This document shows positions 1 through 10,600 of a stretch of 64,000 nt of DNA, in pieces. A model generated the notes under the pieces. It saw only the letters and a program-made list of their open reading frames with translations, had not been told where the DNA came from and made no database searches. This DNA is from Fallopia convolvulus. Taxonomy: Eukaryota > Streptophyta > Magnoliopsida > Caryophyllales > Polygonaceae. Both the position numbers and the translations under genes were made by a program. The stretch is from positions 14,762,576-14,826,575 of the forward strand of contig OZ024722.1 of assembly GCA_964016875.1 (NCBI GenBank), written 5' to 3'. Positions within the stretch are counted from its first letter, which is position 1. Each line of letters starts with the position of its first letter.

Positions 1-1552
1 ATGGACACAAGGGGCGGGGACCCCCTAATCCACCTTCGATGCCTAAGTCAAAAGAGCGAATTGTCGTTTCGAGCATCGAGGTACAACGAGAGGACAGCGA
101 ATCCCTGAACAGTCGAGCTAAGCGAGTATTAGCCTGTTCAAGTTTTTAGAATATGTCGATATGCACATGTGGCTCTCCCTACATGCCTAGGGCGTGTATT
201 TATAATGGAAGAAGGAGATCAGGGAGGTCGACTTTCTGTATTTCCTAGGGCTAGTCAAATTGTTTTTAGCCCAAGGTAGGAATATTCCCCCCTTCTCCAA
301 GTTTAATTCCATCATATTTGAAGGATAGAATCTTGAATTAAGTTGCACAACTTCCATATTTTTAATAATAGGAAAATAAATAAAAATAATAATAAATACG
401 CGTTAATTTAAGAAATTCCTTTAAAATAGATTTACCAAAATAATTATGGTAGCTATGTTTGTTTTACCGGCTCACAGCTTCCACTCACAAATCTTTGTTT
501 AAATGTTTAAATGTGTTTCAATGCCTAAGTTCGATAGTGTGATTTGAATGAGTTATGAAATTTAAGGGTTTAGTTTTGTTTTGGTTATAAAGAATTTTGA
601 ATGACTTCTCTTTTGAAAATAAGGTTTTGATTCTATTGTCAATTTCGAGTCTAGAATAATTTTAAATTGTGGTATTTAATTTTGTAGATCATGAGTAGTG
701 TAGTATCGTTAGTTCATAGAAAAATCAATAGTGTCGTTTTCAAGCTAACATATAATGCATACAATAGAAAAAAGCACATAGCTGCACGAAAACAAAATAT
801 GGATTAATAAGCAGGCCCGGCCCTAGCAGGTGCAAGGTGTGCACCTGCACAAGGTCTCAAATTTTGATGGGCCTCATTTTTTTTATCAATTTGGCCCAAC
901 CTTATTGTTTCTCCATCCAAAAACAATAAGCAGTGTTTTCTTTAAAAAAAAAAATCAACTCGTACAGGTCGGTGAGGGATGGGGCCCTAATGGCAGATTG
1001 GCATGAGTGGAAACTTGGGCCCCACCGACTTAGTAGGCCTTGTAGCTTTTAATTTTAGCTTTTTATAGGTATATCAGTATATGTTTGTACTTTGTACTAT
1101 TATTTATTTTATTCTTTTATTTATTTATGACATTTTGACTTGGTGTTCATTAGTAATTTATATTTATTTTTATAATTATATATAATGATATAGAAGAGTG
1201 ATCATTATAAAACTAGTACGTGTAAGAAAGTTACAAATTTATCCAACATTAATTTTTTAATCAAAGCACCATTTTAAATATTTTACTTTTTATGTATTTA
1301 AAATACTTCATTACACTATTTATTAAATTCAACCCTATCATTAAATAATAATATATAATGTTAACTTTTGCGCAAGGCCTCCAAAATTGATTGGACAGCC
1401 TTGCTAATAAGAACAACAAATTTGCACTGAGTTTCAACCCTAAACCTATCGTAATAAATTCCATAAATTTAAAAGTTAATTTGTAAAACTAAATATTTTG
1501 ATCCTTCCAATTGAAAAATTACTATTACAAGTCATTGAAGAGCCTCCATACG
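1..1552. other. AT-rich intergenic DNA with repeat debris
   Basis: No gene is supported here. The first ~250 bases look like LTR debris, with a TATA-like stretch near 200-206 (gtatttataatgg) after GC-richer sequence. Around 812-1410 lies a degenerate dispersed repeat: the stretch at 841-872 (caaggtctcaaattttgatg) recurs in diverged form in direct orientation at about 1371-1400. I could not place either in a named family. Confidence 0.4.
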
Positions 1553-1742
1553 GGTCCATAAGAGCATGTACAACCAAAAGGAAACAACCTCCTCTTTGCA
1601 CTTTCTCTCCTTAAAGAGGAGCTCCTCTTGGTTGTAAAAATTGAAAGGGGAATCCTCTTTCAAAGAGGAAATCCCCATTCCATAGAGGAATGAGTGCTTT
1701 GGCCCTTGTGCCCAAAGAGGAACATTCATCCAATCACAATTT
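1553..1742. repeat. Harbinger-like MITE remnant
   Basis: The stretch begins TAAGAGCATGT, like the left end of the complete PIF/Harbinger element at 38235 (TAA + gagcatgtgctatg). It has the same theme of repeated agaggaat/attcctct words. An internal inverted repeat pairs gtacaaccaaaagga (about 1568-1582) with tcctcttggttgta (about 1625-1638). The right terminus is not recognisable, so this is probably a truncated or diverged relative. Confidence 0.35.
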
Positions 1743-4101
1743 TGTAATATCCGCGATATTCCAATATTTTTAAATTAAAATAATATAATATTTATATAAT
1801 GAATTATTTTCTTTTATCTAAATTAAAAATGAGAATTTCTAAATGTCATATTAACTTCTATTATCTCTTTAAAAAAAGAGATTATCAAGAAATCTTAAAA
1901 TAAATAAATTCAATAAATGGTATGAGGAGTTTGAATTAATCAAGAGGACATAAATTAAAAATAATGTCTTTTAGGGATTTAATTTATTTTATAAAATAAA
2001 TTACATAAAGGCCTAAAAATCTAATTACAAACTTGGTAAAAAGAATGCAAGAGCCGGGATTTGAACCCGAGACCTCTTGCACTCTACCCTCACACGCCCC
2101 TCTCCAATCCCGCTAGACCAAACAAACTTTCTTACATAAAACACCACCCTTATTAATTTATTCCATTATTTCCCCTTCTCCTCCAAAGACAACATCAGAC
2201 AATAGTCTGATTGATTGTACGTTGATTAGAATTTGGCCATTGCATGTCATTCCCACCTCCTCTTGCTTGCTTGACCTCCCTTATGACCTCACCCCTCATC
2301 ACCATGGAAGAAACACACCATGGACCAATGGTGAGACTCTTCTCCCTCATCCATTGGCCTATTCCCTTATCCATGGATTGAAGACTTCATCAAAATTGTC
2401 TATAAAAACCCTCTCCCAAACACTCATTCAACCTTTTGTTCTCTTCTCTAGCAAAAACATCATTCAACCTTAGAAAAATCAGCACATTACAAGTAAGAAT
2501 TCTCCATTCAAAATTCCACAAAAACACCAAAAATCTTCCCCTTTTCTTCCCTTGGAGCCGCCGGACCACCTGCCCCCTGCCGGGGCACCACCGTCGCCGC
2601 CGCCGCCCTTCCCGTGTCGCCGCCTGCCCTCGCCGGACCCCTGGCCGCGCCACCCCTGCCCGCCGGCCCTCCTCCTCTGCCTTTCTCCAGTGCTCTGTAA
2701 AGTACAGAATACCCAAAGTATAAAAATTCTATCCTAATTTATTTATTTAGATGATGCTTTTATAAATTTATAAAGTTATAACTTATTAGAAATTATTTTA
2801 GGAAAATAAGAAATAAAAATATGTTAGTAAGATCTTGTTAGTTAAAAGCTAGAAACAAAACTAATTTACCTTGGTAACTTAAGATATAAAACAAATAGAT
2901 AAATTTTATGAATTTTATTACATGCATGCTTCTTACATAATACAAATAGGTGTTTATAAAATAAATGTAACATGCAAAGTCTATAATTAGTATTATCACA
3001 TCTAAGATTAAACAAGACCTTTAGAAATTTTGTGCATGTCTTAGATCAAAAGATGATATCATATTATATAGTCTTAAAAATAAAAGGATTATTAAATAAA
3101 ATCATTATCTAGTAAAATAAGGGCACCATTATCATTCTTATATGAAATTAACAAAGTCCCTAGTAGATAAAAGTTATTGCATGGCCTAATTTATAAAAGA
3201 TATAGGATTTATAAAGTTGATTGAATAAATAGAATTACGAAATAAAATCTTTATTCAATGAAAATATGAATTTAGCATATCTTTATATATGGGGGTTATT
3301 ACAAGATATCATCTATTATTAGGATATGATAAAATAATATATTATTAGCATATGAGTCTTGGTTATAGAATATGATAGAGATCTAAAAACTATAGTTGAC
3401 TTAGACAATGATTTCATGAAAATATGCTACTATTAATGAAAATATTACTAAAGTCATCTATAAAAAAAAATATATTTTAATAATCTCTAGATGTAGAGAT
3501 TTGACACAAGACATGATTTCTAGGATAAAAATATCAAGTAAGATATTACAAATATTCTAGGAGATTATTATAGCATAAGGATGACTTGCATGAAAGAAAT
3601 CTTCTAATTATAAAGAAGATATTATTTTTATAAACTATAATATTATAATAATAAATTATAAATATAAAGTAGGATATTATGAGTCAAAAGTATATTGTTA
3701 CAAGTCATGAGGATATTAGAAGCTATGATCAAAGACATTTTACAAACTATATAACATAAAGGGTCTATAGGAATACAATAAGTAGGATTAATCTAATTTT
3801 AGTAAGCTACCTTATAAAGAAATTAGAAATTTCTAATTATGGAAAACTTCCATGTAAAGAGATTATAAGCATGACAACTTTATTTAATGTGAATTATGTA
3901 AGTAAATGTAATTCTATTAATAAAATATTATTAATAAAGTATTCTAGATAAGGGTGATAATATTCTAAGGTCCATCCAAGAATTATTGGAAATTTAAAAG
4001 TAATAGTTTATTATCATAAATAAGTAAAAAGGATAATTTTTAATAATTATTTTAATAATTATTTTTTAATAAAGGTTTTACGGAATAATAAGGATATTAC
4101 A
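1743..4101. mobile_element. LTR-like unit, tentative
   Basis: A very AT-rich block begins TGTAATATCC and ends GGATATTACA, giving TG...CA ends and a perfect 10-bp terminal inversion like the two solo LTRs at 28965 and 31981. It also carries a GC-rich, proline-coding patch (about 2550-2690), as gypsy LTRs with such ends often do. The 5-bp flanks (aattt and aaacc) do not match, so the boundaries are uncertain. The short proline/arginine-rich reading frames inside are treated as noncoding. Confidence 0.4.
2042..2121 (-). repeat. tRNA-like sequence, probably retroelement-derived
   Basis: On the - strand the block contains an A-box-like word (TGGTCTAGCGG) and a strong B-box-like word (GGTTCAAATCCCGG) about 45 bases apart. 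It could be the head of a tRNA-derived SINE or a tRNA pseudogene carried within the surrounding LTR-like DNA. I could not fold a convincing complete acceptor stem, so I do not call a functional tRNA. Confidence 0.45.
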
Positions 4102-4682
4102 AAACCAAAATAATAATAAAGGAATATTATTATTTTAAGGAAAATAACTTTCTAAATTATTATTATAATAATTTAGAATCTCAAACTCTTTTATAAAATA
4201 TTATAAGAGATAATCCAAACCTTGAGAGGAAAATCATGACTTAAGCCTTTAGCAAATTTCCGTGTCGATAGGTCGGAATCCTCGCTCGTAGTGAGGAATC
4301 GCTTAAGTTCGTCAAAGCTCGTTCGTAAGAAACCGTTACGCTAAGGCAAGTGGAATTTCCCCTTGCAACCTTTACATTCCATTTCGTGAAAATCCTCGAT
4401 GTTGGGAACAACTTGTATGCTTAAATAAAAATGAACCTAGGAAATATCGATTGCTAGAAATAACGACAATTGTTAGCATAGTACGCTTTATATTCCTTTG
4501 TTAGGATTATATATGCTAGTGTGTTTGTTATCTTGATTGATTACAATCTCGTTCAGAGATTTACTTTGAATAAACTAGAAAGGGGTGCGGGTTAGCCGAC
4601 GCCTCTATATAACCTTAGTAAGTCGTACGTCCAATTTTTTATTAATGATATTAATAGATTTACTTCCTCTGTTTTATCTCAG
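4102..4682. other. Noncoding DNA upstream of the first visible CBL exon
   Basis: There is no supported gene. The middle part (about 4260-4390) contains aaggcaagtgg, and the reverse complement of this word is also present inside the solo LTRs (cacttgcctt near 30388 and 33360). It is therefore probably more gypsy LTR sequence. The final bases before 4683 (ttttatctcag) form the acceptor site of the first recognisable cystathionine beta-lyase exon. Confidence 0.5.
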
Positions 4683-5922
4683 CCTGATGGCAAAACTAGA
4701 GAAGGCAGATCGAGCACTTTGCTTTACAAGTGGAATGGCTGCATTGGCTGTTGTCACTCGTCTTATTGGAGCTGGTCTTGATTCTTTCTGTTCCTTTTCT
4801 GTTTGAATTTTATCATGCTCTTCAGTTAGTTTTACTTATTTTTACTAGCTCTAACCCTTTTGTATGCTTTCGTGTAACCGTATTGTTAGATTAGCTTTCT
4901 AAAACATTTTAAGAATACAGGAGAGGAAATTGTTGCGGGAGATGATATTTATGGAGGTTCAGATCGCCTACTTTCTCAAGTAGTACCAAAGATGGGGATT
5001 GTAGTGAAGTTAGTAAAATTATTCTTTACTATTCCTTTTTTTTTCCCTTCCTCATACTCTTCTTCCTTGTGAAGTGGCTTGCTTATGGTCTAAACAAACT
5101 AATGTGCAGGAGAGTCAATATGGTTGATCCGGAAGCAGTTGCATCTACAATTGGACCAAGGACAAAACTTGTGTGGTTGGAGAGCCCAACAAATCCTAGG
5201 CTGCAAATCTGTGACATTCGTGTAAGGCAACTTTGTATATTTGTTTCTTATTGTTTATGATTTGTATAATACTATTTTCTTGTGTGGGGTAAAACTCTCT
5301 TCTTCAATCACCCTTGTGATAATGAAAAGCTTGTGTGCATTAGATTGTAAAAGATATTTTAAATTTTTTCTATAGTTGGAATGCTTAAAGCAATAGTTTA
5401 CTTGTGTTTTGCATAACTGTTTTAAACGATATTTGTTCATTATAAATATATTTTCTGTGTATATAAGTGCCTTAAAAAACATACGTGTGCTTATAAATAC
5501 TTTTTAATTTAAGTCATTACAAATTACAATTACATGGAAGTTTGTGGCAATTTTATTGTTTATAACTTCTCATTTTGTGAGCATATCTTTTTTGAAGATT
5601 TATCTCATTTTTATCATTTTATTCAATAGAAAATCGCAGAGTTGGCTCATGCACTTGTATTGGTGGATAATAGCATCATGTCTCCTGTATTGTCTCAACC
5701 TCTGGAACTTGGAGCAGGTAGTTTGCATTTTATATGACTTCGGAAACATTCATACAACTCTTTTGTCAGATTCACTTAGTCATTGTGATCTATTTACCGA
5801 CAGATATTGTGATGTATTCTGCTACTAAATTCATAGCCGGGCATAGTGATGTAATGGCTGGCATTCTTTCTATAAAAGGGGAAAGGTATGACCTATAAGC
5901 AATTTGTTTATATGTCCTTTAC

Positions 5923-6987
5923 AGTGTGTTTGGTTTGATGGAAAAGGGTGGAATTTAATAGAAGAGGAAGGGGATGGAATTTACTTTTCTTGTTCAGTTA
6001 ATTTTTATTTGAGAGAATTAGAAGGAACAACAACAACAACATCTACCCAAGTGGAACCCGGTAAGAACGGGATCTGGGGGGTCGAGATGTACGCATCCTT
6101 ACCCCGACTCGACGTCAGGAGGGTATCTAAGGAGGGCCCAAAGTAAAAAAGGAAAAAGGGACGGGCAAACAAAAGATAGAAAAGCTAGAGGAGGAGTAGA
6201 AAGCGAGAGTGAAAAAAACGCTAGAGCACACAAAAAAGGAAAACGGCAAAACTAAAAAAACAAAGATAAGGAAAAGAGCAGGGCACTCCCTCCAGGACTT
6301 CCTTGCTACCGCTCTGTCAGTGTAATCTTCTGACGCCATTGGTCCCTATATAAAGCCAAATCCGCTGAAACCGCCATCACGGTAAGATCTTGTTTTATGA
6401 CTTCCTTCCAACTCTTCTTCGGTCTGCCTCTATCCCTGCGAAAGTCGCTACCGATCAACCTCTCAAGACTCCGAACTGGGGCATCTGGAGGTCTCCTTTG
6501 TATGTGCCCGAACCATCTGAGCCTCGACTCTCTGAGCTTTTCACCCAAACTGGCCACTCCCACCTTGCTCCTAATCACTTCATTTCTGATCCTGTCCAAT
6601 CTCGTGTGCCCGCACATCCACCTCAGCATCCTCATCTCTGCTACCATCAACTTCTGCTCCTGCGCCTTCGTAGTCGGCCAACACTCTGCCCCGTACAGTA
6701 TTGCTGGTCTAACCACAATAGGAGGAAAAGAAGGAATCTGAAGAGAAAGTGGAGTTGAGCCTTTTTATAAAAACACTAAAAATAAAAATTATTGCTTAAT
6801 TTTGTAGTTTAACCATAAATTCTTTTCCCTTTCTCTTGCAAACCAAACAACACTAACTATTTTCCTCCATTTTTTTCCTTCTAACCAAAGAAAAAAATTT
6901 GTAAAATTTTTTCCTTTCTTCGTTCTTTCTTTTTATAAAATTTTCCTCCCATTTATTTCTCCCTATAAGATTGTTACCAAACACACT
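5923..6987. mobile_element. MITE-like element in CBL intron
   Basis: A perfect 12-bp inverted repeat, agtgtgtttggt at 5923-5934 and accaaacacact at 6976-6987, brackets AT-rich, polypurine/polypyrimidine-rich DNA. An RTE LINE fragment sits inside. The outer flanks (tttac and cttac) resemble each other but are not an unambiguous duplication. The superfamily is uncertain. Confidence 0.42.
6028..6728 (-). mobile_element. RTE-type LINE, 3' end, 5'-truncated
   Basis: An open frame on the - strand (6306-6716) gives about 136 residues ending a reverse transcriptase polyprotein. It has the plant RTE signature words LYGAECW, EMRMLRWMCGHTR, RLRWFGHIQRR and RGRPKKSW, the C-terminal part downstream of the RT domain. 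The 3' UTR runs to a (TTG)n tail, seen on + as (aac)n at 6028-6042, typical of RTE elements. Flanking agaggaa-type words (agaaggaa at 6020-6027 and 6729-6736) are a plausible 8-bp duplication. The catalytic RT and endonuclease parts are absent. It lies within the MITE-like element in a CBL intron. Confidence 0.82.
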
Positions 6988-7294
6988 CTTACTATTGAAC
7001 TGAGTTTTCCTTCATCTCCTCCCAAATCAACTAATGAATAAGTATGCCTTGAGAAGACTGTAGACAGTCTGGTGGTAATCTTTGAAGCTATAACTAAAGA
7101 TATTGGATCTTTAGAGCGACATCAAAACTTGTTTTTGCTAGATTTTTATTCATTTTATCATAGTATTATTTGGATCTTTTCTTCATGATAGAAACACCTG
7201 TCTCATTATTTGCAATATACACAACACTTAATCTAGATGTATATGGAAGCAATCACTTACAAAGCTTGTAATTTAGAGGTGGCAGACAACGGAT

Positions 7295-7345
7295 AAGTTC
7301 CCCTTACATTACTTTTTTTTGGTTGAAAGTTCCCCTTACATTACT
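7295..7345. repeat. 19-bp direct repeat flanking a 13-bp insert
   Basis: The word aagttccccttacattact occurs at 7295-7313 and again at 7327-7345. Between the copies is only tttttttggttga. This looks like a target-site duplication around an extremely short insertion beginning with a T-run, as an abortive LINE-type insertion would leave. It lies 18 bases upstream of CBL exon 6, just before the acceptor site. Confidence 0.6.
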
Positions 7346-7464
7346 AGTTGTACTTATTACCAGCTTGGCGAAAGACTTGTATTTCCTACAAAATGCAGAA
7401 GGCTCCGGATTAGCACCATTTGATTGCTGGATTTGCTTACGTGGAATCAAAACGATGGCCCTCC

Positions 7465-7680
7465 TGAAATCGATTGAATGTAGGATCGTAAGAGAAAAGA
7501 GGAAAAGATTGGTAGCTCACAACTGTGTTTTCTCTCACTGTTGCATTGAACTTATTTCAGTTAGTTACAGAGTACACGTATGCTCTATTTATAAAGAGCA
7601 ACATCACTTACTCTAACCACTCACATTATGACACGCGTCCAATAGCTAATACAAAGCATCTAAGCTAAGCTACACTCTCA
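7465..7680 (-). repeat. Copia element 1, 3' LTR
   Basis: This LTR is at the downstream end with respect to the element's - strand transcription. Against the other LTR I count three substitutions (in the words gttttctc, gttgcat and acagagt). A TATA-like ctatttataaag lies at about 7583-7594. The stop codon of the polyprotein lies at 7665-7667, inside the LTR. Confidence 0.95.
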
Positions 7681-10600
7681 TTATCCCCTCCACAAGTTGG
7701 AACATCAGTAAGACCCAACTTGTCACAAAAGAAATTGTGTAACCTTTCACCTAATGCTTTAGTCATGAAATCCGCAAGTTGAACATGAGTAGCAACATAA
7801 GCAGTGTGCAGAAAATTAGCTTGGACTTTTTCCCGTGTAAAATGGAGATCTATCTCCAAATGCTTAGTCCTTTCATGATAACAAGGATTTGCAGCAATTT
7901 GTTGTGCCGCCTTGTTATCACAGAACAGAGTAATAGGCAACTCAACTTCAAGCTTCAAATCTATGTAAACATAACTTGCCCACACAATCTCAGCTGTAGT
8001 ACTTGCCATGCTGCGATATTCAGCCTCTGCTGAACTTCTTGACACAGTAGTCTGCTTCTTTGTTTTCCAAGAAACCAAAGATTGTCCCATGAAAATACAC
8101 CAACCAGTCAAAGACCTTCGAGTTGTCAAGCAAGCAGCCCAATCTGCATCACTAAAAGCAGTTAACTTCAAGCTAGCCTGAACAGGATAAAATAATCCTT
8201 TGTTCATAGTATGCTTCAAGTATTTAAGCACATGCATGGCTGCTTTCAAATGAGGCACTCGTGGAGAAGAAACAAACTGAGAAAGATGTTGTACAACATA
8301 ACTCAAATCTGGCCTTGTTAATGCTAAATACAACAATCTGCCAACTAATCTCCGGTATTGTTCAGCATCTTCAACCAGTTCACCAACATTTTGTTCTAAT
8401 TTCAAGCCTGTGGGCAATGGAAATGAAGCTCCCCTACAATCTTGTACTTGAGCATCTTCCAAAATATCCCGGATATACTTGTGTTGATTAAGAAAAGAAC
8501 CAGTTTCAGTCCTGAATATCTCCATACCCCAGAAGTACCGTGCTTTGCCCAAATCCTTGATGGTAAACTGATTGTGCAAAGCTGTCTTAACCCTGACAAT
8601 CTCACCTTCATCATTACCAGTAAGCAAAATATCATCCACATAAACCAGAACTGCTGTGAATGATGAACCAACAGACCTAACAAACAATGAATAATCATTG
8701 TTGGATTGACAATAACCAAGAGAAACCAAAAATTGTGTTAACTCTTGATTCCATTGCCTAGAAGCCTGCTTACGTCCATAAAGAGACTGTTTCAGTTTGC
8801 ACACCTGTCCTTGTTGTGCCTTTTCATACCCTTCAGGTGGTTCCATATATATCTCTTCATGAAGGAATCCATGCAAAAAAGCATTATTCACATCCAGTTG
8901 ATATAGTGGCCAATTTTTTCCAACAGCCATTGCTATGACAATTCGAATTGTGGGAAGTTTTGCCACTGGACTGAATGTATGCTTATAATCCTTTCCAAGC
9001 TTTTGGTTGTAACCTTTCACAACCAGCCTAGCCTTATACCTTTCAACACTTCCATCAGGTCTATATTTGACTTTATACACCCACTTGGAGCCTATAGCTT
9101 CTTTTCTGACTGGTAACTTGGTTAATTCCCGTGTACCATTTGCTTCTAAGGCTTTCAATTCCTTAGCCATCGCTTCTTCCCATTCTGGTATTCCTTTAGC
9201 TTTCTTATAACAACTTGGTTCAGGAATGGCTAGAACAGCAGAAAATGAAGCTCTAAATTCTGTTTCTGAATCCAGCAGTGCACTTGCAGTCACCACATAA
9301 TCATTCAACCATATTGGCAACTGTCTATGTCGAGTGTATCTCCTCAAATCTTCTCTTGATGGCACAATCTGATGTGTATTATCCTGTGAAAACTCATACT
9401 GTTGTATAGGTGCATTTCCAGAAGAAGATTCTGCATTTATACTCAGCTCTTCATCTAGTATGACTGATTGCACTGGTTGAAAGATGTTTTCTTGTGTCTG
9501 AACATCTTTACTTTGATCTTCCTTAAAAGGAAATCTATCTTCATAGAATAACACATCACGACTGAAAAACATTTCCTTTGCACCAAGATCATACACTTTA
9601 TACCCCTTTTTCTCTGAAGGATACCCTAAAAACACACATTTAACTCCTCGAGCATCAAACTTATCCAATCCTCTCTTAGGACGAGTGACAAAACATAAAC
9701 ATCCTATAACCTTGAGATTATCATAGGATGGTGGTTTGCCAAATAGCAATTCATAAGGACTCCTCCATCCAACACTAGCTAAAGGCATCTTGTTAATCAA
9801 GTATGTAGCTCCTAGCACACACTCTCCCCAAAACTCCTTAGGAAGATTAGCATGAAGCCTAAGTGCTCTAGCTGTTTCCAAGAGGTGTCTATGTTTCCTT
9901 TCTACAACTCCATTTTGTTGTGGAGTGTATGGCATAGACCTCTGGTGAATGATTCCTAAATCTGCAAATAATAGTCTACAAGAATCATTCAGCAACTCAG
10001 ATCCATTATCAGACCTGATCTTCTTTGGTGTAACACTAAACTGTGTCCTCACCATGTGTATGAAGGCTTTGACAATTTGAAACACCTGCCCTTTAGAACT
10101 AAGAAGATATGTCCAAGTTGCTCTAGACATATCATCCACTATAGTGAAAAAATATTTTTCACCATTCAATCCTGTAACACCATACGGCCCCCACAAATCC
10201 ATATGCAACAAATCAAAAATATTGCAAGCTCTAGAATCACTGATTGGAAATGACAATCGATGAGATTTAGCTAAATGGCATGTTTCACACATATTATCAA
10301 AATCTGAACTGAGTTTGAATCCAGGCACATGTTTTAATCCAGGAAAGGAAATATGACCAAGTCTACTATGCAACAACTTCAAATCTTTTGTAACAGAAAA
10401 GGAAGAAATACTGTTTTTGCAATTATTAGCAAATCCCAAGCTCTGCAATCTATATAATCCTTCATAAGCTCCTCCTTGTGCCACAATTTTCCTAGTCATA
10501 CGGTCCTGAAACAGACATTGCTTGCCATCAATCACTATCATCATATCATTTTGAGCAATCATTCTACTCACAAACAACAGATTGAACTTGAAAGCAGGCA

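Noticed and set aside
2222..2737. Overlapping open frames on both strands, including a proline/arginine-rich frame
   Set aside because: They come from a short GC-rich patch in otherwise AT-rich LTR-like DNA, lack conserved motifs and exist on both strands at once.
1743..4101. Certain solo LTR with target duplication
   Set aside because: The ends are TG...CA and inverted, but flanking 5-mers do not match, so it is kept only as tentative.
6390..6758. + strand frames of 114-122 codons
   Set aside because: They are antisense shadows of the RTE LINE protein on the - strand.
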